This document shows positions 53,037-61,337 of a stretch of DNA of 64,000 nucleotides, in pieces. This DNA comes from Vibrio ziniensis (GTDB taxonomy: Bacteria > Pseudomonadota > Gammaproteobacteria > Enterobacterales > Vibrionaceae). Location: the NCBI RefSeq assembly GCF_011064285.1, contig NZ_CP049332.1, positions 310,001-374,000 of the forward strand, in the 5' to 3' direction. The notes beneath the pieces were generated by a model. The model worked only from the letters and a program-made list of their open reading frames with translations. It was not told the DNA's origin and ran no database searches. Every line of letters starts with the position of its first letter. Position 1 is the first letter of the stretch. The translations under genes and the position numbers were made by a program.

Positions 53037-53951
53037 TCACTTAGATTCGGGAGCAACAACTTCTAACGGTACCCCATTCTGCGCCAGTATGACTGCTTTT
53101 GCTTTCACTTCAGATTTATCAAATTCTTCGAGCCACCATTTTAGTTCCACTGGCAAAGCGAGCTCTTTTTTACTGCCGTTACTGCGCGTTAATGGTTCAT
53201 GCGCTTCAACAAATACACTTCTATCAGGTTCTAACGCGACCTTAACAGGTTCATCAATAATCCGTACTTTTTCGCCTTTTTCTACTTGATGAAACAACCA
53301 TTCAATATCTTTCGGCTCCATACGGATGCAGCCAGAACTCACACGTAAACCAATACCAAAATCTTTATTAGTACCGTGGATCAGATAATCTCCATTACCA
53401 AATGCTAGACGAAGTGCGTATTCACCTAATGGGTTTTCAGGACCCGATGGGACAACTTCTGGTAACTCAATGCCTTTTTGTCGATATTCCTTACGAATTG
53501 ACTCAGGTGGAGTCCAAGTCGGGTTTGGTCGCTTCTGACTGATCTTGGTTTCCATTTCAGGCGTATCACGCCCAATTCGACCAATACCTACTGGAAATAT
53601 GTGTACTTTTCTCTCTTCTGGCTTGAAGTAGTAGAGACGCAATTCTGCAAGGTTCACCACGATGCCTTCATAAGGCACCATAGGTAAGATGATTTGTGAC
53701 GGAATGGTAAGCACATAACCTTCTTGCGGGAGGAAAGGATCAACACCTTTATTGGCAGCCATCAGCCCTAGAAAACCGATATCATATTGTTTAGCAATTT
53801 GCGCTAGCGTTTCGCCTTTTTCAACAACATGGTATTGAGCATTTCCCACCATGCTGCTTCCTTCCATTGGAAAATCATAAGTGGCTGCAAAAACTTTTGT
53901 CATAACACTGGAGGCCAATATACACCCAATGACCAATAACTTACGCAACAT
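53037..53951 (-). CDS. L,D-transpeptidase with LysM domain (YbiS/ErfK/LdtA type)
   Basis: 304 residues. The signal peptide ends at TKVFAATY, LysM lies at about 40-85 (YHVVEKGETLAQIAKQYDIGFLGLMAANKGVDPFLP), and YkuD at about 95-235 with His192 in YLIHGTNKDFGIG and catalytic Cys208 in VSSGCIRM. It acts in the periplasm and could attach Lpp (at 12.9 kb) to peptidoglycan or make 3-3 crosslinks. Its ATG overlaps the end of the photolyase gene by 11 bp, so it is coupled to a light-repair operon. Confidence 0.93.
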   Translation of the reverse strand: MLRKLLVIGCILASSVMTKVFAATYDFPMEGSSMVGNAQYHVVEKGETLAQIAKQYDIGFLGLMAANKGVDPFLPQEGYVLTIPSQIILPMVPYEGIVVNLAELRLYYFKPEERKVHIFPVGIGRIGRDTPEMETKISQKRPNPTWTPPESIRKEYRQKGIELPEVVPSGPENPLGEYALRLAFGNGDYLIHGTNKDFGIGLRVSSGCIRMEPKDIEWLFHQVEKGEKVRIIDEPVKVALEPDRSVFVEAHEPLTRSNGSKKELALPVELKWWLEEFDKSEVKAKAVILAQNGVPLEVVAPESK

Positions 53952-55368
53952 GTATCTCTTTATCCCTTGCTTGCTTATACATGTCTAAGGTTACTTCTCT
54001 TTCTGCTTTATGATCAACGATTCGTGCAGGATATAACACCAAGTTTACACCCGCCCATAACCAAGGTGCGTGAACGTACTTCTCAGGCACTGAACGCAAT
54101 TCAGGTATCCAGTGGCGAACAAATGCCCCTTTACCATCAAACTTCTGACCTTGAGTGATCGGGTTGAAGATACGGAAATAAGGCTGACCATCACACCCAG
54201 TGGACGCACACCACTGCCATCCTCCGTTGTTTGCTGCGTAATCGCCGTCAATCAGTTTGCTCATGAAATAGCGCTCACCCCAACGCCAGTCGATATGCAG
54301 ATCTTTGGTCAGAAAGCTTGCGACTATCATTCTTAAACGGTTGTGCATCCAGCCAGTTTGGTTGAGCTGTTTCATTGCAGCGTCGACAATGGGGTAGCCC
54401 GTTTCGCCACGACACCAACGCTCAAACTTTTCATTATCTTGCCACCAAATGACATAACGTCCCCAATTGAGGAAGTCCCTACCTTTGCATAGCTTAGGTT
54501 CAAAAGTCAGTAAATGCTGGTAGAACTCACGCCAGATCAGTTCGCTAAGCCAAGTTTGAGCTCCTTGAGATAAGTTCCCCGAATTAGACTCTGCATAAAG
54601 CCTTGCCATACATTGTCTGGCAGATAGCGCACCTATCGCCAAATAGGGAGACAAACTGCTAGTACAGTCTGTAGCAGGAAAATCTCGACGCTGCTGATAA
54701 TCATCTACGCGCTCTTGGCAAAAGGTTCTTAACTGAGCTCGAATCGTTTCAAAATCCGCAGCCCACTGAGAGCTGTCTTCTCTTGGATAGCTAAATGGTT
54801 GTTCTTTGCTCCAGAGAAGCCCCTGTACTTCATCTGGCAACACCATCTCCGGCGCACTTTGAGTTGGTTGGATTCTTGGAATACTTGCTGCAGAAAGCCA
54901 AGCTTTCTTAAACGGTGTAAATACCTTGAAGTATTGACCTTGTTTATTCAGCAAACTGCCCGCGGGAACAATGCATTTGTCGTGTAGAGATAACCAATCA
55001 ATACCTTGCTCAGCCAAAGCGATTTGAGCCAGCTTATCTCGTTTCTGCTCATTCACTTCATATTCTTGATTAACCAACACTTCACTTGCACTGAACAGCT
55101 TCGCTATCTCGGAAATTCGCTGTGCAGAATGCGCAAAGTCGGAAACTTCAGAATAAAGCAGAGGTATGTTTAGAGCCTGAAGCTCCTTTTGAAGTTCATC
55201 AAGGCGGCGATAGATCAGATCAGCCTGACGAGGTGCCATATGATGCTGTTGCCACTGCTCTGGTGTTGCAATGAAAACTGCAGTAACGGGTTCTCCGCTT
55301 GCAATCGCATTGTTAAGAGCCGTGTTATCAACCGATCTTAAATCTCGGCGCAACCAAACCAGCTTCAC
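53941..55368 (-). CDS. phrB: Deoxyribodipyrimidine photolyase (class I CPD)
   Basis: 475 residues. Rossmann-like antenna domain starting MKLVWLRRDLRSVDNTALNNAI, then the FAD domain: WLSELIWREFYQHLL, CRGETGYPIVDAAMKQLNQTGWMHNRLRMIVASFLTKDLHIDWRWGERYFMSKLIDGDYAANNGGWQWCASTGCDGQPYFRIFNP. It splits cyclobutane pyrimidine dimers with blue light. It overlaps the MerR gene (4 bp) and the L,D-transpeptidase gene (11 bp). A MerR regulator and two operators upstream imply stress- or light-controlled expression. Confidence 0.96.
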   Translation of the reverse strand: MKLVWLRRDLRSVDNTALNNAIASGEPVTAVFIATPEQWQQHHMAPRQADLIYRRLDELQKELQALNIPLLYSEVSDFAHSAQRISEIAKLFSASEVLVNQEYEVNEQKRDKLAQIALAEQGIDWLSLHDKCIVPAGSLLNKQGQYFKVFTPFKKAWLSAASIPRIQPTQSAPEMVLPDEVQGLLWSKEQPFSYPREDSSQWAADFETIRAQLRTFCQERVDDYQQRRDFPATDCTSSLSPYLAIGALSARQCMARLYAESNSGNLSQGAQTWLSELIWREFYQHLLTFEPKLCKGRDFLNWGRYVIWWQDNEKFERWCRGETGYPIVDAAMKQLNQTGWMHNRLRMIVASFLTKDLHIDWRWGERYFMSKLIDGDYAANNGGWQWCASTGCDGQPYFRIFNPITQGQKFDGKGAFVRHWIPELRSVPEKYVHAPWLWAGVNLVLYPARIVDHKAEREVTLDMYKQARDKEIHVA

Positions 55369-56171
55369 GAGCTCAATCCGCTTAACGTATTGAGAACATC
55401 AGATAAATAGCATTGATCGTTAAAATGATTTCGTAGTTTACTAATCGCATTCATCTGAGAGTCAGGAAGTGACTTGTGAGAGAACAAAGCTAATGTGCTG
55501 TAGGCATCAATTGCTTCATGCCCAACAAGACCAGAAACATCATCTACCCCGTCTAGGAAAGTCACGTTGTATCCCTTTTCTGACCAAGTCACAGCCCATA
55601 ACCAAGCAAGCAAACTGCCTACAGGGTCATAACTAACACAGAGGCACTTACCTTTGTGAGCAGCTTTATTCTCTGCTTCGAGTATGGATGAAAGCTTATT
55701 GATCATCAGAGATTGAAACAGTCCTTTTTGTAATGATCGCCAAGGTCCTTTCACTCGCTCTAAGGCATCAATCACTGGAAATACAAATTGAGTTTCAACA
55801 ATATCCAGCGGATATTCTTTCATTACGGTAGCAATCAGATTTTCAGACTTACCACGATTAAGCTGTGACAGAGCAGTCAGCAGCTGTTCACACTCTTCAA
55901 GTTGTAAACGCGCATCTTCCTGGAATTCATCTGAAGCAACACCGCCTTTGAGCAGCTCACTCACTTTACCAATGGAAACGCCTTTAGCTAACCAGCCCTG
56001 AATTTCTTTAATGCTGTCGATGTTTTCTTGATTAAACAGACGGTGACCTTTTTCGGTTCTTTGCGGCTGAACCAGGTTGTAACGTCGCTGCCAAGCACGC
56101 AATGTGACGGGCTTAACTCCGGTTAATTCTGCTACTTCACGAATAGCGTATAGCTTTTGTTCATAAGCCAT
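55365..56171 (-). CDS. MerR-family regulator with degenerate cobalamin-binding-like domain
   Basis: 268 residues. The MerR helix-turn-helix is YAIREVAELTGVKPVTLRAWQRRYNLVQPQRTEKGHRLF. The C-terminal part (about 90-260) has the layout of CarH/LitR B12-binding domains, including an alpha/beta segment GKCLCVSYDPVGSLLAWLWAVTWSEKGYNVTFLDG, but the cobalamin-binding DxHxxG motif is absent at this position. It may be a class of LitR-type regulators that work without their own B12, perhaps through a partner sensor. It lies between the DUF523/DUF1722 and photolyase genes, overlapping both. Confidence 0.87.
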   Translation of the reverse strand: MAYEQKLYAIREVAELTGVKPVTLRAWQRRYNLVQPQRTEKGHRLFNQENIDSIKEIQGWLAKGVSIGKVSELLKGGVASDEFQEDARLQLEECEQLLTALSQLNRGKSENLIATVMKEYPLDIVETQFVFPVIDALERVKGPWRSLQKGLFQSLMINKLSSILEAENKAAHKGKCLCVSYDPVGSLLAWLWAVTWSEKGYNVTFLDGVDDVSGLVGHEAIDAYSTLALFSHKSLPDSQMNAISKLRNHFNDQCYLSDVLNTLSGLSS

Positions 56172-57114
56172 AGCGTAACTTCAACTCCTGTGGATAGGGA
56201 TCCAGATAACGTTGTTGGATGAGGTACGCATCTGGATACAAGGACAAATAATGTTTGATAATGGTTATCGGCGCCAAAAGTGGCAAAATGCCCTTTCTAT
56301 AATCATGAATAATTTCTGTCAGCTCTTTTTTCTGAGACTTATCGAGCGAACGCTTAAAATAGCCTTGAAGGTGCATCAACACATTGGTGTGATTTTTTCT
56401 GCTCGCCCTTATTTTCAAAGCTTGCATAAGCCCCAACCGGTAAAGTTCTATAAACTCATCAGTGGTGTAGTTTGTCACATTGGCCACTAGTCTTCCCAGT
56501 TCTCGATAAGAAAGTGGGTGGTGCGCCATCAAAGTGAGTTTGTAACGGGAATGAAAGGCCACAACTTTACCTGCGGTCGCTTCCTGACCAAGAGTCTGGT
56601 AAAAATCATGCAAGCAATAGACGCGAGTAATAAAGTTTTCTTTCAAAACAGCGTCATTGAGCCTTCCATCTTCCTCAATAGGAAGCCATGGCATTTTTTC
56701 CATTAACTTCTGAGTGTAAAGGCCAATACCACTTTTCTCAGCTTCGTGGGATTTGTAGACCTTAACTTTTTCCATGCCACAAGAAGGAGACTTGGCACAA
56801 ACAATATAACCACACAACGGCTGCTGCATGAGCTGATCTATTTTTTGCTCTGAATACTGTAACAAGCCTGCGGTGTGATCTTTTGAAGGATCCTTTGTTT
56901 CAACCAGAGCTATACGCTCTTCATTTGAAACTAAGCGAATTGGTGGTCGTGGTACGGGTAATCCCATTCCAACTTCAGGGCAGACTGGAACAAACTCAAA
57001 GTATGGCAAAAGTTCTTTAATCACAAACTGACTGGCTTTATGTCCAGAATCAAAACGCACTTTTTGTCCCAGAACACATGCACTAATGCCCAATAAGATA
57101 GGTGACTGAGCCAT
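56161..57114 (-). CDS. DUF523-DUF1722 fusion protein
   Basis: 317 residues, start at the ATG at 57114 after GAGGGGGG; a frame from 57141 contains that site. The first half is DUF523 (ILLGISACVLGQKVRFDSGHKAS, CPEVGMGLPVPRPPIRL, and CAKSPSCGME with conserved Cys). The second half is DUF1722 (LTLMAHHPLSYRELGRLVANV, LMHLQGYFKRSLDKSQKKELTEIIHDYRKGILPLLAPI). The Cys residues could hold a metal or an Fe-S cluster. It is the first gene of the photolyase operon and recurs there across Vibrio and relatives, so a DNA-repair or light role is inferred only. Confidence 0.88.
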   Translation of the reverse strand: MAQSPILLGISACVLGQKVRFDSGHKASQFVIKELLPYFEFVPVCPEVGMGLPVPRPPIRLVSNEERIALVETKDPSKDHTAGLLQYSEQKIDQLMQQPLCGYIVCAKSPSCGMEKVKVYKSHEAEKSGIGLYTQKLMEKMPWLPIEEDGRLNDAVLKENFITRVYCLHDFYQTLGQEATAGKVVAFHSRYKLTLMAHHPLSYRELGRLVANVTNYTTDEFIELYRLGLMQALKIRASRKNHTNVLMHLQGYFKRSLDKSQKKELTEIIHDYRKGILPLLAPITIIKHYLSLYPDAYLIQQRYLDPYPQELKLRYGL

Positions 57115-57149
57115 ATTAGCCCCCCTCAACTCCCAGACCAATAATTAAT

Positions 57150-57222
57150 ATTATACAAAAATAAACTTTGTATAATTTATAGCATATCCAAGACTAGTTA
57201 TACAATTTTAAATTTCGTACAA
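57150..57222 (-). promoter_or_regulatory. Two MerR-type operators upstream of the photolyase operon
   Basis: Perfect 10-bp arms ATTATACAAA (57150-57159) and TTTGTATAAT (57167-57176) include TATACA-N11-TGTATA (57152-57174). A second copy, TATACA-N11-CGTACA, lies at 57199-57221. The start-to-start distance is 47 bp. The pattern resembles T(G/A)TACA-N12-TGTA(C/T)A boxes recalled for LitR/PplR-type MerR regulators. A TATAAA -10 and TTGTAT -35 (18-bp spacing) on the minus strand overlap the sites. Confidence 0.78.
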
Positions 57223-57444
57223 ATTATGCCAACATTTTCCCAAATCGATTGCTTTATCACTTTCAACATAAATCGTTATTAAATATCCACCTAAGTAATC
57301 CGATCGCCTTTTTTGTGACAAAAATCTCAAGAAACCTTATTATTACTCATTAGTATTGCCTCAACAGACAAATCCTAAGTCAACAGAAATAGTAATTTGA
57401 TATGCAATGCTGTTTAATTGACTGAACATTTTTGGAGAACAATG
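57223..57444 (+). promoter_or_regulatory. Upstream region of deoD with a weak CRP-like site
   Basis: TGTGA-N6-TCTCA at 57314-57329 is a partial CRP match (good left half, imperfect right half) about 115 bp before the deoD start. Deoxynucleoside genes are commonly under CRP/CytR control, so it is worth noting, but no CytR site was recognised. Confidence 0.35.
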
Positions 57445-58155
57445 ATGGCAACCCCACACATTAACGCGCAACCTGATGATTTCGCTGAAACAGTTCTGAT
57501 GCCTGGTGACCCGCTTCGTGCAAAATTCATCGCAGATACTTACCTTGAAGACGTGAAGCAAGTGTGTGACGTACGTAATATGTTCGGTTACACAGGTACA
57601 TACAAAGGCAAAAAAGTTTCTGTAATGGGTCACGGCATGGGTATCCCTTCATGCTGTATCTACGTTCACGAACTGATTGCTGAATATGGTGTGAAAAACG
57701 TCATTCGTGTAGGTAGCTGTGGTGCAGTACGTGACGACGTAAAACTGATGGACGTTGTTATCGGTATGGGCGCATCAACGGACTCTAAAGTTAACCGCAT
57801 TCGTTTTAGCAACCACGACTTCGCAGCTATCGCTGACTTCGATCTACTAGAAACAGCGGTAGCTCAGGCTCGTGCGCAAAAAGTAGATGTAAAAGTAGGT
57901 AACATTTTCTCTGCTGACCTGTTCTACACTCCAGAGCCAGAAATCTTCGAAAAAATGAAAAAACTTGGCATCCTAGGTGTGGATATGGAAGCTGCGGGTA
58001 TCTACGGTGTGGCTGCCGATTTAGGCGCTCGTGCACTGACCATCCTAACGGTTTCTGACCATATCCTACGCGGCGAGAAACTCAGCGCTGAAGACCGTCA
58101 AAAATCTTTCCACGAAATGATGCAAGTGGCACTTGAAACTGCTATCAAGATGTAA
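57445..58155 (+). CDS. deoD: Purine-nucleoside phosphorylase (DeoD type)
   Basis: 236 residues starting [70 protein letters not shown]; later [14 protein letters not shown] and [28 protein letters not shown]. It phosphorylyses purine (deoxy)nucleosides to base and (deoxy)ribose-1-phosphate as a hexamer. I start at the second of two adjacent ATGs (57445), seven bases after TGGAG. It lies apart from the main deo operon, as the second deoD of vibrios does. Confidence 0.95.
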   Translation: MATPHINAQPDDFAETVLMPGDPLRAKFIADTYLEDVKQVCDVRNMFGYTGTYKGKKVSVMGHGMGIPSCCIYVHELIAEYGVKNVIRVGSCGAVRDDVKLMDVVIGMGASTDSKVNRIRFSNHDFAAIADFDLLETAVAQARAQKVDVKVGNIFSADLFYTPEPEIFEKMKKLGILGVDMEAAGIYGVAADLGARALTILTVSDHILRGEKLSAEDRQKSFHEMMQVALETAIKM

Positions 58156-58223
58156 TTTCACATTTATCAAAAGGTTGCCGAGTAGCGCGCTTGGTAACCC
58201 CCAATATTCCCGAGGGGGAGATC

Positions 58224-59693
58224 GTGTCGACCGACCAATTACCTGCGGACGCTGATGGCTTGCAGCTCAACTTTTGTAAAACATTGGCGTGTGACAACTT
58301 TGGTTTGAGCGATGCAGAACGGTATGTTTTGCAACGTGCAAATCCTAAGCGTCCAACGATGGTTTGTCGTGAGTGCGGTGCTTTCCCCCCCTTACTTAAC
58401 AATAAAGAAGTCTTAAACGAACTGGTTCGTTTACGTCAACTTCATAGCGACGGCTTACCGGCTTGTCGTAATCTCGAATGTGAAAACGCTGGGCTTTCCG
58501 TCCATATTCACAAACATCTTTATCATGCCTTTGGCTATAGCGGCGATCGTCAACGTTATCGCTGCAAATCTTGTCACTCTACCTTTGTCGATAAATGGTC
58601 TGGATCTAATAAGAAATTATTATTCCAAGAAACCTTATTCGGATTACTTTTCATGGGTTATTCGGTACGAGAAATTTGTCGCAAACTCAATATCAATCCC
58701 AAAACCTTTTATGACCACATCGACCACATTGCGAGTCGCTGTCGTAGAAAGTTGGCGATGATTGACGCTCGTTGGGTAAACCATGCGAAAAGTTTCCAAT
58801 TCTCTTCGCACTACATGCCGTTGCAACCTAAAAGCAGCAATGGTGTGCTTTGGATTGCCACTGGTGATGCAAACACCGGCTATATCCTCTGTCAGCATGT
58901 TAACTACTCAACCAAAGAAGAGCCTGTAGGTTCTGTTGATCACAACCCTTATGAATTTCCGGCGAGATTCGTTTCAAGAGAACATTCTTCAGAAGCGAAC
59001 GTACCTCAACCACCACCTTCCCCCATATTAAGAGAAAGAATTGATCAGCAATATCAGACCATTCTTGCTCGCGGTAACGTTGAAGACCCAATGGGGAATT
59101 TATCCACCTTTAACTACCCTTCTAAAGGTGCCTTGATTCGTCCGCCATACACGTCGTATGCTCACTATCTACACGTGTTGGATATGTGCGACATTGATAA
59201 GCATGTCTCTATCTTTATGCCTCAGGATCCGATTCTGCGCTCGGCGGCTTTAAGTGTGTGTTTATCGAGAATCAGACGTAAAAACATTGACTTAATGTAT
59301 GTTGAAGAAGATGCTAGCTGGCAAGACACCCAATCTTTTAGCAAGGTTGACATTGTGCTTATGGGTTGGTGGAGAGACAGATGGGCAATTGCCCACCAAG
59401 AAAACGGCTCTAAAGGAATCTGTTATTTGGCAGGAGTCAATTCTGAACCTGAAGCTTGGTTACAAAAGGCATCGATAAAACAAACTGAATATTATCAGCA
59501 ACGTTTTCAGTTACTATTTGAATCCTTCATCAATGAACCTAGACGCAAATTGCGTCCCGGTGGCTTACAGCCACTACTCGACATGTACCGAGCTTGGCAT
59601 AATCTATGCTATCAAGATAAGTATGGAAATACTGCGGCACAAAACCTAGGATTAACTCAGAAGCCTTTGACGTTAAAAGAGCTTTTGTCCTGA
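58224..59693 (+). CDS. Zinc-ribbon protein resembling an IS1-type transposase, possibly domesticated
   Basis: 489 residues from a GTG at 58224, placed after GAGGGGGAG; a TTG-initiated frame at 58191 is longer. Two CxxxxC...CxxC zinc ribbons lie near residues 18-52 and 82-122, followed by an InsA-like helix-turn-helix (LLFMGYSVREICRKLNINPKTFYDHID). The C-terminal half has WIATGDANTGYIL and MYVEEDASWQD, a possible remnant of an RNase-H/DDE fold, but no convincing catalytic triad. No inverted repeats flank it. It follows deoD by about 70 bp. It may be a captured transposase working as a DNA-binding protein. Confidence 0.72.
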   Translation: MSTDQLPADADGLQLNFCKTLACDNFGLSDAERYVLQRANPKRPTMVCRECGAFPPLLNNKEVLNELVRLRQLHSDGLPACRNLECENAGLSVHIHKHLYHAFGYSGDRQRYRCKSCHSTFVDKWSGSNKKLLFQETLFGLLFMGYSVREICRKLNINPKTFYDHIDHIASRCRRKLAMIDARWVNHAKSFQFSSHYMPLQPKSSNGVLWIATGDANTGYILCQHVNYSTKEEPVGSVDHNPYEFPARFVSREHSSEANVPQPPPSPILRERIDQQYQTILARGNVEDPMGNLSTFNYPSKGALIRPPYTSYAHYLHVLDMCDIDKHVSIFMPQDPILRSAALSVCLSRIRRKNIDLMYVEEDASWQDTQSFSKVDIVLMGWWRDRWAIAHQENGSKGICYLAGVNSEPEAWLQKASIKQTEYYQQRFQLLFESFINEPRRKLRPGGLQPLLDMYRAWHNLCYQDKYGNTAAQNLGLTQKPLTLKELLS

Positions 59694-59864
59694 GCATTTA
59701 GCATTGGAGTGTGAGGAAACACAAATTTATACACGAGCAAAATAATAAACATTTCCGATTTGCCGTGTAATTAGTGCTAAATGACATCGATACTCAAACG
59801 AAGCATATAAAGGCAGGTGGCAACACATCTCAAGATGTCATGTGTGTCGAACAGCCAGGAAGTA
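59694..59864. other. Intergenic region before the TPR gene pair
   Basis: About 170 bp with no hairpin or frame of note; the promoter of the TPR/GGDEF pair should be here, but no clear elements were identified. Confidence 0.35.
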
Positions 59865-61334
59865 ATGGATTTGGATCAAAGCCAGTACCTTTTATTATCA
59901 GAACTCAAACAGCTTAGGCTCCGAATAGAGTCTGAGCCCGCAGATGTATTGGCAGTAGCAGAAAAGGCTCTTGTCCAAGCTAAACAATCCCTTTTTCACG
60001 ATGGCATTATTCACGCGCTCATCATTATGTCGCGTTGTGCTTGGTGCGAAATGGATTATCGCCGAGGTTTAAAATACATTAAAGAGGCACATCAGTATCA
60101 AAACAGCCTAGATACAGATGAGTTCCTACCTGAAATACTCCATGTTCATGCGCTACAATTTTGGGGGCAGGCCAAATACTATACGGCCCAACAATTTTGG
60201 ATTAATGCTTTAGAGCAGTCTGCCTTAGTTGACGAAAATGAAGTCCTAATTGAAAGCCTCATCGGTCTCGGCAATATCTGGCGCATAACAAAACAATATG
60301 AGCAAGCTTGTTCAACCCACCAACTTGCAGCCAAAGTCGCACACAATATGGATATCTCATGGCTAGAAGGCAAAGCTCGTATATTATGGGCTTGGGATCT
60401 GTATTTGTTGCAGCAATACGTCGATATGCTCACTGTGCTTGATGGTGCAGACGAGGCGCTTATCGGCCATCCTGATCAAACATGGCAGGCCGAAGTGTGG
60501 GATTTCCGAGGCTTGGCACTATTAGGTCTAGAGCGCATTGAAGACGCGCAGCAAGCAACTCAAAAGGCTCATAAACTAGCTGTGGCGCATAACCTCTCTT
60601 GGATGAAGGCTCACTCATACATTAGCCGAGCAAGAATTGAGTTATTGAGGAAAAACCTTGGTCAGGCGGCACAATTGCTCATTTCTGCAGAAGAAACAGC
60701 GCGTGGTTTTGATAACGGCGAATTATTATCACAAATTTGCTATCAACAATCTCTCGTTGCTGAAGAGAGTGGCGATGACCACACAGCACTCGAAGCGTTT
60801 AAAAAGTATCGTAAATACTCACTGCAAATGCTGCATGAGCAAACGATGAGACTTGGCTCAGATAAAGCTCGCACATCAAAACGCCAGCTCGATCAACGAG
60901 CAAGAAAGCTTCTGAACCGAATTCGTAATCAGCACGACTATCATCCAGAAAAACATCTATCCAATGTAGTACCTGAGAACTACTGGTGGGAACAAATGGT
61001 CCTACATAAAGTTGACCTAATGAACTCCTCCCACTCCGTGGTTTCTATTTATCATGCAAATCCTCTTTTTTTGGACGCCTGCACCGAGCTGGTTCACTCA
61101 TTGTGTGGATCTAAAGATCTGCTATCACGTTTGAGTGCCCATTATTTGGGGTTGCTCGTGTGTGAGAGAGGAGAATCGGCTCAGCATATATTTAGTGTAC
61201 TGGAACAAATGATCGAGATTTATCCATGGGAGCGTAAAAAGCTCCTAGGAACGCTTCCACAAGCGACTCTTCATACTATCGTCAGCTTCCCTTTCACGCT
61301 TGAACTACTTGAAGACCTGAACTTGGAGAAATAA
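59865..61334 (+). CDS. Cytoplasmic TPR-repeat protein, likely partner of the adjacent diguanylate cyclase
   Basis: About 489 residues, all-helical, with TPR-like repeats such as EVLIESLIGLGNIWRITKQYEQACSTHQLAAKVAHNMD and SYISRARIELLRKNLGQAAQLLISAEETARGFDNGELLSQICYQQSLVAEESGDDHTALEAFKKYRKYSLQML. The coil around residues 320-360 has the look of the linker that precedes GGDEF in sister proteins, but a different C-terminal domain follows. I chose the ATG at 59865 with the AGGAAG site before it; starts at 59817 (GTG) or 59835 are possible. Four bases separate it from the GGDEF gene. Confidence 0.8.
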   Translation: MDLDQSQYLLLSELKQLRLRIESEPADVLAVAEKALVQAKQSLFHDGIIHALIIMSRCAWCEMDYRRGLKYIKEAHQYQNSLDTDEFLPEILHVHALQFWGQAKYYTAQQFWINALEQSALVDENEVLIESLIGLGNIWRITKQYEQACSTHQLAAKVAHNMDISWLEGKARILWAWDLYLLQQYVDMLTVLDGADEALIGHPDQTWQAEVWDFRGLALLGLERIEDAQQATQKAHKLAVAHNLSWMKAHSYISRARIELLRKNLGQAAQLLISAEETARGFDNGELLSQICYQQSLVAEESGDDHTALEAFKKYRKYSLQMLHEQTMRLGSDKARTSKRQLDQRARKLLNRIRNQHDYHPEKHLSNVVPENYWWEQMVLHKVDLMNSSHSVVSIYHANPLFLDACTELVHSLCGSKDLLSRLSAHYLGLLVCERGESAQHIFSVLEQMIEIYPWERKKLLGTLPQATLHTIVSFPFTLELLEDLNLEK

Positions 61335-61337
61335 TGA

